Shown one piece after another: positions 33,833-45,285 of a stretch of DNA of 64,000 nucleotides. Source of the stretch: Ricinus communis (Eukaryota > Streptophyta > Magnoliopsida > Malpighiales > Euphorbiaceae). Below the pieces are notes generated by a model that saw only the letters and a program-made list of their open reading frames with translations, was not told the DNA's origin and did no database searches. Numbering within the stretch: the stretch's first letter is position 1; the number at the start of each line of letters is the position of its first letter. The position numbers and the translations under genes are program-made. Location: NCBI RefSeq assembly GCF_019578655.1, contig NC_063263.1, forward strand, positions 23,559,001 through 23,623,000. The letters run 5' to 3'.

Positions 33833-35502
33833 TTAACTCCTAGGTCTAGGGACATGAATTAATACTAAGGAATAGGAATCAATTAATAATCATTGATCAC
33901 CCTAAAAGAAATCCTATGTTCTAAAAAGTACAAAAGGTTTTCTTTTGGAGTCACTATAAAAGAACCATACAATTTCACAATGATAGTAGTTTCCTTGAAA
34001 TCTCAAGCGAGACTGGATTCTCAACCAATCCTTGATTCAACCACTCCATCATCTCTTGAGACTCGCAGAACAAGCATATACGGTGACAACTTGAAGGGTT
34101 CTACATATCCAGCATCATCAACATCATCTTTCTTATTAAATTGGTTCTATGTTCCTTTATGATTTTAGAAACATGATTGAGGTTTTGTTTGTTATTTTCT
34201 ATGTGTTTTAAATGATTAGAATAAGATTTCTTGCGAATTAATATGCTAGAAATTGAATCTAATAATATGAACATGCTAGGAATCAAATATGATAAATTGT
34301 CAGCTTTTAATTTAGAAAATTCAATTGGCCAAATGATCAAGATTTCATGTTAGATTAGTGATTTCTTTTATGTTCTAGTGATTAAAACTGGTCGTAGGAT
34401 TCCAAGCTTTAAATATGAAATTTGCTTTCTTTATCTAATGCTTATCTTATTTTCTAGGATTTTGAATTATTTAGATTTTCACTTAATTCTACGTCTATAT
34501 ACGCTTTTCATTTAATTTCTTGTATTTCTAACTGATTTTTTTATTTCCTATCCATGTGGAGTTAGCTCTAGGGTGATTAAATTGAAGGAAAAAACTACCA
34601 GTAACGTAACGCAAGCCTTAGAGCTTATCGGCTCTGCATTGAGCCAATCGACTATGTGCCTTGAGCCGATTGGCTGTCCCCTTTCCAGCCCCAACTTTTT
34701 CGATTGTTGATGTATTTTTTACATGTTGATGTATTGTGCTTAATTTTAGGTGCTTTCTTTCCAATTTTCTTAGTTATAAGTGGATTATAATAGTTAGATT
34801 TATTTTATGTAATTTTCCTTTCTACTTTATTTTTATGTATGCCAAATATATAATTAAATGATTGTCTAATTAACATTGGACACATAGACAATAGCTTCAA
34901 AACTGAACCTGGCATGAAAACTTAGTCTATTAGTTTAATCAATATGGTAATTGGACCTTAACTTAAAATTCATGTAGACTTAGTGGCCTTTGTCATGCTT
35001 AGTTAGGGTAAAATTGGACCATATTAAATTTAAAGTCACTGAATTGGGCTTCTTCATAAAAAGTAAAACTTATAATTGGACTAGACTGGGTGAGTTTTGT
35101 ACATAATCGACTAGTAAATTAGATTAATAAATTTTAAACATGGGTTGGGCTTTATAAAATGGACTAGACTCAGGTGGATCTCATATGTTATAGTGCTTAA
35201 TTTGTAAAAATATAACTATTGCATTTATAGAGGATAGCCCGTTATATAATAAAATTAAAGATAGTGATAAAAAATAAGGAAGTTGTCTTCCGGATCCATC
35301 TCTGGATTTGTGACGTAAGCTTTCTTATGGAATCGAGAAACATCACTCATTAGTAAACGTGTCCTGATTACTCGGGTAGCGACTCTCATCTTCGCGCTAG
35401 TCTCTATAACTAGTTAGCATATTCCCAATTAGATTGAAAAGCCTTGCAGTGTCGTAATCACTAAAGACACTTGAGTACACGCCTAAAACCGCCGCCCGCA
35501 CA
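33324..35502 (+). repeat. LARD-like 3' LTR
   Basis: About 2,179 bp, from tgtcagcatcc to cgcccgcaca. It aligns with the two pieces of the 5' LTR and, reversed, with 49614-51813. It contains a (TA)n run at about 33799-33830, where the other copies have a TATA-like box, and agccgattggct-type motifs near 33590 and 34630-34680. Confidence 0.85.
33799..33830. repeat. (TA)n microsatellite
   Basis: About 15 uninterrupted ta units inside the LARD-like 3' LTR, at or near the expected promoter. Confidence 0.95.
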
Positions 35503-36290
35503 CAATATACAAATATAATAACATAATTCTTTTTACTTATTTTTACTAAAATATAACATAAATTTTATACTAAACTTAATCCTTTTTATATTAATTTTTA
35601 ACTTACTTATTTAACCTAGTTAAATTTACTAAATTTTTTAATCTAAATTTATAAAATCTAACTTAATCAAATATAATTAAATTAAAGTAAATATAACAAA
35701 AAATTTAATTTAATAAATTTAATCTAATATAACTTAACAAAATATAATTAAGTTCAATATATAGAAATTTTAATTGATAAATTTATCATAATTTTGTATA
35801 CTTAATTTTTTAACCTAACATTTTAAATATAACTTAATATAATTAAATATTACATATAACATAAATCTACAATTTAACCTAATTTTTTATATTTTATGTT
35901 TTAACCTCATTTTTAATAGAAAAAATAAAATAAAAATAAAATTATATTATATTATATTAACTTAAATAATTAAAACAAAAACTAAATTATATAATTTAAA
36001 AAATAAAAATATTATATTTAAATAACATACCTATCATCGGAGAGGGGAGGGACGTTAGAGAGGGGAGGAAGGCCGAAAGGAAGGGATGCCGGTGGCAGAA
36101 GAATTTGAAATAAAAAAATACAAATAGAAAAAATAGAAATAAGAAAAACAGACTTACCTGGGCGACGACAGCGACGGTGGCAACATTGAGGAAGGGAGAG
36201 AGGGAGGTAGAAAGAAAGAGAGAGGGACTCAAAGGAGGGAGTAGGGAGAGAAAGAGAGGGAGAGAAAAGGAAAAGAGAAAAAGAAAGGGG
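35503..36290. other. AT-rich DNA and a purine-rich tract, no gene
   Basis: 35503-36010 is A/T low-complexity sequence. About 36020-36290 is rich in gag, gga and gaaa on the + strand. An open minus-strand frame across it encodes mostly Leu, Phe and Ser and is a product of the pyrimidine bias. Confidence 0.6.
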
Positions 36291-36294
36291 ACTG

Positions 36295-36911
36295 ATGGTT
36301 TTAGAAGCCTAAGATTTAGCAATGGATGCATCCATCACTAAGTTTTAGGTTATTATAAAAATTGTGCTAAAATGCCATCGTTTCAATAAACTCCTTTTAG
36401 CGACGGACAACATTCGTCACTAGAGAGTTACAACACTATATCCTAGACACATCACCATTTCTATAACTGTATTACTGACGGATGCACATCCGTTGCTAAA
36501 TTATAAGGTTGCGCATAACTATTTTTAGGCTCTTTTAGTAATAGAAGGGCGCCTTCACTATCTATTGCCTGTGGAGATGGATTTTCTTTCCATTGCTAGA
36601 AGAACCAGTTTATGTCGTCGCTAAACTAAAAGGAAAAGTATCAAACTTTCATGCCTCTTTGACACCACTATTTAGCAACGCAAGCATGTCGTTGCTAAAT
36701 TACTGTTGTAAGACCATCACTAAGTCACCGCTAATGTATGCACCAAAATTTGGTGCCCTACCTAGCGACGACAATAATTTTGTCACTGTCACTAGGTCGT
36801 CGCTAAATTGTCACCATTTTTTAATATTGAACCATTATGCTATGTCGTTATTATCCCGTCGCCAGATAACGTTGCTAAAATCCATTGCTAAACACAAAAA
36901 ATCTTGTAATG
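36295..36911. mobile_element. CACTA-like transposon end with subterminal repeats
   Basis: The right end, read on the minus strand from 36911, is cattacaagattttttgtg. This resembles the plant CACTA terminus CACTACAAGAAAAA with decay at the third base. Inside it, tagcgacg, gtcgctaaat, gttgctaaat and tagcaatgg blocks recur about a dozen times in both orientations, as in CACTA subterminal regions. No transposase and no left terminus are visible. Confidence 0.65.
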
Positions 36912-37249
36912 AATTGGCATTTACGGTTTACTATATTTAGTATTCTAATTATTCAATTGAAGGTTTACTATTTAACTTAGATGATTTAATATAATAGTTT
37001 TCAATTAAACTTTATTCTAATAATAGGAATATAATTAATTATAATGACTAATTCAATACAAATCACAATATTCATTATATACACATTAATATACATATTT
37101 ATAATAACCAACATAGTAATAAACTTAAATTCTCAATTAAAAGAAAATATAAAACTAAAGTAAATAAATGAGAATTAAAAATTTTACATATATTTTTGTA
37201 CCTATTAAATAAGTAGGATTATGCTTGTTCACTATCTACGTGCATATTA

Positions 37250-38040
37250 GCACACATGTTTTCATTTTCCTATGCTAAATCCTGGATTAGGACTGAGAAT
37301 TTTTTTAACTGAATCATCATCATAATCAAGGACTGCTAAATTTTCTTTTTCAGTTCTTCTTTAGATATAGTGGGATGTCGGTCTTTTATTAATTTTAATT
37401 GGAACTTAGAAGTTCTAATGGGGATAATTGCTTTAAAAATTCTTGATTGTATAAATCAAGTGTGCATATATTTATCATTTTGACAACATAAATACTTGAT
37501 CTCATGCTTCTATATAATCTTGTTAAGTGTTTACTTAAGAAAATATATTTATATTTTTTATAGGGTTCTTAGATTGTGTGGATCCATATCTCAATCTTTA
37601 CAAGAGATGATATTTAATATAGTTAATTTAGAAAATCCTAATACAAAATTTCTAGAATTTCTAAAATTATGCACTATAAGTGTAAAGTTTGTTTCTATAA
37701 GTATGGCTTCCTAATATTCTCTTATTTTTCTAATAAGTATTTCTGTAGGATACACGTGATTTATGAGGTATTCCTTTACTATTTGGATAAGATTTTTAGC
37801 TAAGTCTTTATTTTCTATTATTACTATATTTTTACTAGGTAATTCTACAAATAGAGATTTTTCAGTATTTAGAGTAAAAGGATGTCTATAAGACTATACT
37901 AGATGTAGGACAATATATGGTCTTATAGTATTATGTTGAGGGTATGGTGTCATAAGATGAGATAAATTGTATAATGTTATATTGTAAGATGACTACTAAG
38001 AAGTTGATGATGATGGTATGATTGATCTTGGATTATATGA
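37250..38040 (-). pseudogene. Pararetrovirus C-terminal region
   Basis: Continues the same strand beyond RNase H with short open pieces (for example a SKNIVIIENKDLAKNLIQ segment near 37790-37850). I infer that it is the polyprotein C-terminus or 3' region. Its limit on the low side is uncertain. Confidence 0.45.
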
Positions 38041-38800
38041 TGGCCTCATTTTTTCCTTGCAATAATTTTCTAGTTAGAAAATCAGTAATGACTTAATTTC
38101 ACTCTTTATGTATTCTATAATAAAATCAAAAGATGCTAATATGGTTTGACAATGGGCAAATATTTGTTCAGAAGCTAAACTTTTTACATCTTTTTATAAA
38201 TCTTTTTTGTCTGCTTTTGCAATCAATTTTTAATAAGAATTCTTAATTAATCAAATATATTTCAAATTTTGTTATTGATAAAACTATAGCTAAATTTTTT
38301 TTATAGTAGAATATTTTTCTAAGCATCATTCCATATCTTAGAAGTGAATCTAACTAATTGTTCTATTAAAGTTTTATTTAATAGTTTATGATTTATAACA
38401 AGTCGAGGAACTCCTCTCTCTATCTCTATATTTTTATTTATATAAAAAGCAACAACTCCAAGGAGAATAATTTTTTTCTTATTAATTTTTTACTTTTTAA
38501 ATCTGATATTTCTTTTTTACAATGTTCCATTATTTCCTTTTCTATTCGAATAGATTTTAATTTAGTGGGAATCATTTTTTCATCAAAATCAGCTTCATAT
38601 GAGAGTTATATTATGTGTTTTTTTTCCCCAAAAAGCACTAGGAATATCATCATATACTTTTTTTCTAGAATAGCTCTAAATAATTGTATACCTTTTTGCA
38701 ATTGGGGATCTTTTAATTTTTTTTCTATTGATTTATGATGTATTTCTGTTTTAAGTGTTATTAAAAAAATTTCTTTTAATGAAAGTTGAGTTTTTTAGTT
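38040..38800 (-). pseudogene. Pararetrovirus RT N-terminus and RNase H, RT centre deleted
   Basis: Around 38500-38740 the minus strand encodes the segment before the RT fingers (a YEADFDEK-type and an EIMEHCKKEISDL block). By 38040-38170 it has reached the end of RNase H (QTILASFDFIIEYIKSE and a RKLLQGK remnant). Only about 350 bases separate the two, where an intact virus needs about a kilobase. The palm domain with the YxDD box is therefore missing. Confidence 0.75.
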
Positions 38801-38835
38801 AATTTATGAAAGTTTGTTGTAGTTCATCTATAAAG

Positions 38836-39093
38836 CTAAATAATAATAAAGGTTTCAATCTTATTTGTACTTATACATTTTTCATCTAACCTTTCTATCA
38901 AGTAAAGACTACATAAGAAATGATTTTCTAATATGACTGCTTGACCAATATCTTTTATCATTACAAAGGACCAGGTTATACATATATTATTATTACATAT
39001 TGCAGCACTAAATAATTTATATTTGATAGCTAATTTTTGTTGATCAATTGCTGTAAGGGCTTTGCTAATTTTCTTAAAATATTTGGAAGGCAT
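38836..39093 (-). pseudogene. Pararetrovirus aspartic protease (partial)
   Basis: The frame contains MPSKYFKKISKAL, then LAIKYKLFSAAICNNNICI and VMIKDIGQAVIL, which correspond to the C-terminal two-thirds of the caulimovirid protease. The catalytic Asp block lies just upstream near 39110-39140 in another frame. The protease cleaves the viral polyprotein. Confidence 0.8.
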
Positions 39094-39829
39094 TAATCCC
39101 TTTTGTATGCAATTAAAGTCAGTTCTTGAATCTATAAGGGCTAGACGTGAAAATTTTTATTGCTTATTTACAATAATTATTATAGGACTATACCATTTAT
39201 GAGATATTACCTTTATTAGGGAATTTAAATTATTACTAGCAGAATTTTGGTCTTGCCTTAATAATTCATTAAATGCTTGAGATATTTGCTTATGTCCTAA
39301 ATATATTGTTTGTAATTTTATAATTTGGTTTCTAGTCTTAAGTTTTTTAATTTCATTTTTCATTTTATTTACTTCATGTTCTAAATCATGTAAAATATTT
39401 TTTTTTTATAATTGTTGCATTATATTCTATTTATTATAGTTTTGAAATTATATAGAGGAGGTTTTATCATTTTTTTCTATTATGATATTTTTTATCCTTT
39501 TTTAAGACTTGGACCATTTCTACATATCTAAATAAAATATCTTTTTTTTCTTTTTAGGATTCTCTACTTTTTCTATGGTTTCTAATATGAAATTTCCTTC
39601 TCTAGTCAAAGCATATAAACTAAATGGTTGAAAATTTTTTAGAGTACATGTTTCACAATCACAATTTTCGGTCACATAAATTTTCACTATCACTCATTAT
39701 CTAACTCTAAACTCTCATCATCAAGTTCAATTTCATTTTATCATGTATCTTCCTTGGATTCTTCTTCAAAATACTCTAGCATTATTCTTAGTGATTTCTT
39801 TTTTAATCCTTTATCTATATTGAATTTAT

Positions 39830-40870
39830 TTCTTTTTCTTAGTTCTACATCTTTACTATAATGTCATAATTTTTCACATTTATAACAAATAGGTGGATTC
39901 TTCTTAGGGTTTGAAGTTTCTAATTTGAAATTCTTAATTATTTTATGATGAATCTATTTTACTTAAAACATTTTTTGTAAGGACGTTTTTTAGTAATCCT
40001 AATTTGTTTAATTGAAATTTTCGTTTTATGATAAAGAATTATGCTACTATAACCAAATTGTTCACAAAATTATTATAATTTTTTTTACTATTTATATATA
40101 TTTTTTTTGTAATCTTAAATTTGTACATATTTCTATATCTTTAACATTTATTTCAACTATTAAATCTCTATAAGTACATTTACTATAAGAAATTAGCCCT
40201 ATACACTCATTTTTTATCCGCATTCTAACTTCTTCACCAAATAATGTAGATAACCTAGATAAAAATTGTGTCTCCAAAATGGACTATTACAATCTGATCT
40301 TTTTATTACTCTAACTAAAAATGTATCTTTATACAATTAAAAATTTGTTATAGTTTGAAATTTAATATTTGATAACAATTCATTATTTCTATCAATCATA
40401 ATATTCATGTTTCTTACAAAATATTGAAATATAGTCATTAATAATGTGTTAGTTGCATCGGACTCATACCTTCTAGACTGCACTTCTCTAGTAGTAGATG
40501 ATGATGATGATTCTTACTATATTGACATAATACTTTCTTCTATTTCTGTGACATTATAAACAGCGGTAGCTAACACTATTTATGTGGTTATAATTTCTTT
40601 TTTGGCATTATAAATTTCATTCATTCCTTTAATGATTAAGTAATTGTCCTACCAACCTCTAAGTTGACTAGTGAATCCTATAGTTATTACTTCACAAACT
40701 TTTTTATTAGTATTATTTATAGTTTTTTTAAGCGCACAAGCATACATTACTATATGTCTTAAAATATCTAAAATTTGATAATTAGAAAAACCATCTATAT
40801 TCCGTTCTCTTAGTTCTTTTCCATCATATTCAATAAATATTTTATTTAGATTTCTTTCCAATCTTAAATC
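39830..40870 (-). pseudogene. Pararetrovirus capsid protein (broken)
   Basis: From 40861 down, the frame carries LRHIVMYACALKKTI and ITIGFTSQLRGWW (part in a shifted frame). At 40277-40092 come FLSRLSTLFGEEVRMRIKN, then TYRDLIVEINVK and a CTNLRLQKK segment. A zinc knuckle of the form CYKC-x4-H-x4 lies near 39850-39880, with its Gly replaced by a stop and its last Cys changed to Val. These are the conserved blocks of caulimovirid capsid proteins, in order. An Asp/Glu-rich stretch follows near 39700-39790. Confidence 0.85.
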
Positions 40871-41149
40871 TATGGTGAGGGTCTCATGTAATAATTAGAT
40901 AAGTTGGTATAGGTCTAGAATTTCTATTTTTAAAATTTTTATATTTCAGGAGTTTGATATTTTATTTAATTCCACAACTTGCCTAAATATATTTCCTTAC
41001 TATTCTAATTGATTTTCATTCAATTCTTCTAATTGATTTATATCATCTATTTGTTTAGAGAGAACATTTACCTAAAGTGTTTTTCCTGCTATACTTATTT
41101 TGGCTATCCAATTCATCAATTTTTCTCTAAATTCATATCCATCATTTTC

Positions 41150-41640
41150 TAATTTAAAGGACGGTGTTCTCCTGGTATGGATTATTGGTCTATTTATGTA
41201 TTTATTGATTTATTTATAATCGCTTTAAATAACATATTTTTTATTTTTTCCATTTTTGATTCAATTATATTTGTTTGTCTCCCTATGATTTGTAAATATA
41301 AATTAGTATAATTATTTTGATCTATTAGAGTGTCTATATATTGTAAAGTAATGAGTTTATCTTGTACTCCTAAGAGTATAGTTTTGAATGGGACTGCTTT
41401 GAAATTTTTACTAATTTCTATTGTATTATTGGGAAGATGAATGGATTGTTCTATTCTTTCATTAGAGCATTTATATGGTTTAAATACTTTATCTAGAACA
41501 TTAATATTTTTATTATCTAGACTATCGGGTACTTTAATATGCCAACTTCTATATACATCTAAAAATCAATTAAAAAAATTAATATTCATCTTTAAAGTGT
41601 TTAAGTCTATATAATATTTTTGTTTAATTATTTTTCTTTT
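41150..41640 (-). pseudogene. Pararetrovirus region between movement and capsid proteins
   Basis: A fairly long open stretch with IHLPNNTIEISKNFKAVPF, LLGVQDKLITLQYIDTLI and LYLQIIGRQTN segments. Its position, between the movement and capsid domains, matches the polyprotein linker of petuvirus-like genomes. I do not know its function. Stops flank it on both sides. Confidence 0.5.
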
Positions 41641-41966
41641 CTTTTTATTGAAAGTCTCAAAAAATGATCTCTCTTATTGTTATTTTTCTTAGAATAGAAC
41701 TCGACATTAAGACCTATTTTATTTATTTTAATTTTTTTAAAAATATTTTCTTATATTCTACATTTGAAAATGTAGGTTCATCATTCTAGTATTTTTTTGG
41801 TCGATGGAGTCTCTATTCTATAATGCATATGGCTAATTTATTTGCTAGATTATCTGATTCCTTCAAGAACAATATTCTTAGGAGCTTCCTCATATTCTTT
41901 TTGGGGTATTGAAGAGCAAGATGCCTCTCCAGTTGTTATTATTCTATATGCTATATTTGATGGTAT

Positions 41967-42172
41967 TTTTTATCTAATTCAGAAATATTAATTTTTTAAG
42001 TCTTTGTGATATATAACTTATTTCTACCTCTCCATCTGAATATTTGATTACCCTATCTAATTTTTTATTTTTTTATTAATTTTGAGATGTTTCTATGCAA
42101 AATCTATTTTTTATCTAATTCAGAAATATTAATTTTTTAAGTCTTTGTGATATATATCTTATTTCTACCTCA
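41967..42172. repeat. Internal direct duplication in the pararetrovirus
   Basis: A block of about 65 bases containing ctaattcagaaatattaat, then aagtctttgtgatatata and cttatttctacctc, occurs at 41970-42035 and 42105-42172, almost identical. It lies 3' of the movement-protein core. Confidence 0.9.
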
Positions 42173-42329
42173 TTCTATTTTATAAGACATGGTATAGTAA
42201 TATTTTTTTTTCTATCTTAGTATACAACAATATTATTTACTCCTTTGTATTTATTATCTTAGCATTTGTAACTTATTATCATCATAACTTTATAGTAAAT
42301 CCTCTATATAAGTGCTATATTTTACGATC

Positions 42330-42600
42330 CATATGTCATATCGAAAACTTGTATCTGCAAATTTAATATCAAAGCTTTTAATAGATTTGGATCTTTTAAT
42401 AACATGGTAAAATTTGAAAAGCAATTAAAATATATTAGTCATTCACAAAGGCTAGATTCCACAACTCCTAATAATGAATCAGTGAATTTATTATGCTTGC
42501 AGTATTTAATACATATTATAACTGAATTGTCTAAACCGGTTTTAGTAAGTGGTTTTGTGGCAAACTAATCCAATACATAGGAAATTAAAACATTTTTTTT
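42330..42600 (-). pseudogene. Pararetrovirus movement protein (broken)
   Basis: The minus-strand frame shows a KPLTKTGLDNSV segment, then SLLGVVESSLCE and a LKDPNLLKALILNLQ segment. These correspond to the conserved core of caulimovirid 30K-type movement proteins. In-frame stops replace a residue before FATKPL and the Gly that should follow SSLC. Movement proteins carry the virus between plant cells. Confidence 0.75.
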
Positions 42601-43061
42601 ATGTTCTTCTATCATATAATATGATAATTGGAAAGTATGATCACTTTTCGTAACCGATATTATTTTTTCTTTTACAATTTTTATAGCATAATCTGTTTTA
42701 AATTTAAAAGTATCATTTTATAAATATCATAAATTTATACTTTAAAAATATTCTAATTATTTAATTCTTTTTCTGTGTTTTTAATTGTAATTTTTTTGAA
42801 TTATTTACAGTCTAATTTATTATCTTTATTATTAATTGATGATTGAGTTAAAAAATTTAAAATTTTTGCTATGTTAATAGTATACAATGTCTTTCAAACA
42901 AATTAGACCAACTTTGGTTCACATTTTCAACAAATTTATACTATAACACCCTTTAGTAAAAGAATAATAGCTTATACAACTTTGGTGGAGGAAGATTTAA
43001 TTATTCTTTAAATACTTTATATCTATTAAACTGGACAATTCTACGTATCCCTTAAAGCTTT

Positions 43062-43077
43062 AGACTTTAATACCATT
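43062..43077 (-). other. Pararetrovirus tRNA-Met primer site, degenerate
   Basis: The minus strand reads atggtattaaagtctaaagc against the caulimovirid tggtatcagagc type. It lies upstream of the movement-protein region, as it should. Confidence 0.5.
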
Positions 43078-43552
43078 TAAGATTTACTGACTAAAAAAAG
43101 TCTATATATATATACTGACCAAAAAAAGTCTAAAATTACTAAAAACGAATTTGAAGAAAATTCAAACATGGTGTCATTAGCTAGTAAATAAGTGTAAAAT
43201 ATCTACTTGGTCAACTCGGATTTTTCTGATTCTAACAAAATCTTCAATCCCTGAAAAAAGTCCGCAAAATGAACATTTATAGTCTCTTTACTTCCCTTTT
43301 TGCAAATCAGGATTTGTATTGAATTATACTTCGGTTGTCCAATGCATATAACAATCCCTTCTTGAATTAAAATAAAAATAATTAGCCACTTTTAACTAGG
43401 CAAAAATAATAACCTCCCCCGGTGGTTCAGGAGTGCAATAGGCCAACTGCTATTCAATTTTCTTTTATGAAAATTTAATTAAAAAGAAAAAACTTAATTA
43501 AATTAAAAAATCCTAAATTATTCTTATAATAGTGGATTGCAATCTACAGTTA

Positions 43553-43640
43553 AAAGACCCAGCTAAGTAGCAGTATTTGCTCTTAGAAAATTGAAGTCTT
43601 AAATTCAAATTCGCATTTCCGCACCACTTTTATAATAATA
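43553..43640 (+). repeat. Possible tRNA-derived SINE fragment
   Basis: gctaagtagcagtatttgc resembles a Pol III A box and gtcttaaattcaaattc a degenerate B box about 40 bases later. An A-rich end (aataataaaaaaaag) follows. The sequence stops at the foldback element at 43651. It could equally be chance AT-rich similarity. Confidence 0.3.
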
Positions 43641-43650
43641 AAAAAAAGAT

Positions 43651-44172
43651 AAAGTTTAAAATAATCACTATGTAGTTCGACGCCTTTTTATTTAAAAAAT
43701 AAAGATATTTATTTTATCAAATGAGTACTATATGTTTTATATTTTTAACATTTTTTAGATTTATATTTATATTTATATTATTTTTTATATAATTTTACAT
43801 GTATTTAATATAAACTATTACTAAATTATAGTTTTATAAATAATGTGACATCTAACAATGCATAAAAAAACTCATAAATATATTCAAATCTTATTTAAAA
43901 AATTATTTTTTAAAATTTAATTAAAATTAAAAAATATATATTTTAATAATTTATTATGATTACAAAATATATAATCGGATACTGAATTAATTAAAAATAT
44001 TTATTTTATTAAATATTTATATTTTTATTAATATTTATAATTAAAAAAATAAAAAAAAACATTTGAATGTACTAAAAGATGTTAAAACATATTATTTTTT
44101 CTGATATAAAAAATATATTTGTTCTTTAAATATAAAAATGTTAAATCACATAATAATTTTTTAAATTTTACT
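43651..44172. mobile_element. Foldback element family 1, copy B
   Basis: Inverted arms of about 110 bases: aaagtttaaaataatca at the left and its imperfect complement ending attttacttagg at the right. Shared with the left arm of 21104-21646 are gtagtt.g.cgcttttt-type spacing, tatcaaatgagta and taacattttttag. Length about 520 bp, no coding capacity. Confidence 0.7.
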
Positions 44173-44754
44173 TAGGAGAAATATATAAACTTCTATTATA
44201 TAGTAGCTTGACATCGATAAAAACCGCAACAAACGGTTAAAACATAAACACATGCTAAAGAAAAAAAAGAAAAACACAAGAGTAAGGAGGTATACAGTCA
44301 TTGGTTTAAGCAATTAGCTCTATCAATTGTTGGAAACAAATAAAATAAATTTCTCCTCCTATACATGCACAATCACCCTCAACCCTAATAATCCGACCCT
44401 TGAAAAAAAAGAAAGCATCAACATAACCAAATTCAATACAAATAGAATTTGAAATCTCACCCACTGGCTCATATTCCCTTTAAAACTCCATTACCCAAAG
44501 CAGAAATCACTAGGGAAAAGGCTTGTCCCATTCCTCATTTCTGCATGAAATTTGTCTTTGCATGGATCTATTTATAGTCAGACTCATCTTCTTTTGAACC
44601 CTCCATATCAGATGATATGATCAAAATCAATCCAATAAGGATGGTCCCCACCCACACTGCAACTGTACTTTCAAGCCCATGTCTCCCTTCTTACAGCAAC
44701 AAGGACAATCAAATGGCATACATCCATTATGCATTATAATCAAAACTACCATCA

Positions 44755-45285
44755 TCACTTTGTGCTTCGCTGAGAAGGGCTTCTCCAAAACCCAGTTGCA
44801 TAAAACCGGTCCCACATCTCTTTTTCCAAATCAACGGCCTCATTTTCTCCATCATGATCATCATCACCGTCATCGCCACCATTACCCTTTTGTTTCTCCA
44901 CAGCGGCTCTAACTTCTCTTTCTAATTTCTCTATACACAAGTCATTGCTACCACTTGGAGCCAACAAAGCTTGCTTTCTCTTCTTCCTTAAACTGCGCCG
45001 TTTCTTGGCTTTCTTACAAAGGCAAGCCGGCATCTTAAAAATTGCCAAGACCAACAGGTTCATCAACGCACAGGGACAGCAGCAACACACCGCCGCACAC
45101 TCTGCCGCTGTCCCACCGGCAACCTCACCTACCCGCTTCGTTTTCTTATGCTTCTCTCCCCTCCCTCCCTTTGTTGTCGTTTTGGCCAGTTTTTCTGTCG
45201 TCTTGATGGGCCTTTCCTTCTTCCATAATAAAGACTGCATCTTACCGTTTGAAGACGGCAATCCGATTAAAAATCGCCGAGTCAT
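44755..45285 (-). CDS. Uncharacterised plant-specific Cys-rich protein, single exon
   Basis: A 176-residue open frame without stops. It has a Lys-rich N-terminal third, a GGTAAECAAVCCCCPC box at 57-72, a hydrophobic stretch at about 73-89 and a strongly basic run at 91-104. An Asp/Gly stretch lies at 139-150, and the end is MWDRFYATGFWRSPSQR at 157-173. I recognise the Cys box and the C-terminal motif as conserved in an uncharacterised plant family; no function is known to me. The Cys cluster before a hydrophobic segment suggests membrane attachment, possibly by acylation (inference). The ATG at 45285 is the first in frame; the frame extends upstream only through non-ATG codons. Base composition is far less AT-rich than the flanks, as for a maintained gene. 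Confidence 0.88.
   Translation of the reverse strand: MTRRFLIGLPSSNGKMQSLLWKKERPIKTTEKLAKTTTKGGRGEKHKKTKRVGEVAGGTAAECAAVCCCCPCALMNLLVLAIFKMPACLCKKAKKRRSLRKKRKQALLAPSGSNDLCIEKLEREVRAAVEKQKGNGGDDGDDDHDGENEAVDLEKEMWDRFYATGFWRSPSQRSTK

Larger units (their letters stand above)
23603..35502 (+). mobile_element. LARD-like gypsy element with 2.2-kb LTRs, carrying a nested element
   Basis: Two related LTRs start with tgtcagcatcc at 23603 and 33324. The first is split by the nested element at 25184-31170 and resumes at 31176, ending near 31876. The LTRs enclose only about 1.45 kb with no recognisable gag or pol. A primer-site-like tggcgactccatttggga follows the first LTR, and a purine tract ccaggggcagc precedes the second. 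The primer site is of the type described for Tat/Ogre elements (tRNA-Arg), which is my basis for that affinity. Without the nest the element is about 5.9 kb. A target duplication is not evident. Confidence 0.75.
37250..43090 (-). mobile_element. Endogenous pararetrovirus (Caulimoviridae), decayed
   Basis: On the minus strand the order is tRNA-Met-type primer site (43062-43077), movement protein, linker, capsid protein with CCHC knuckle, aspartic protease, N-terminal RT, RNase H and a C-terminal region. That is the order of a petuvirus- or florendovirus-like polyprotein. There are no LTRs, as expected for this family. Nearly every domain is broken by stops or frameshifts, and the centre of RT is deleted. 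The copy is about 5.8 kb, shorter than the usual 7-8 kb genome, and cannot give rise to virus as it stands. Confidence 0.85.

Noticed and set aside
35996..36331. Minus-strand Leu/Phe/Ser-rich frame that looks like a membrane protein
   Set aside because: The composition follows directly from a polypyrimidine tract; no start context, conserved motif or neighbour supports a gene.
38388..38738. 116-codon + strand frame
   Set aside because: It is antisense to the recognisable pararetrovirus RT region and is Ile/Ser/Phe-rich by composition only.
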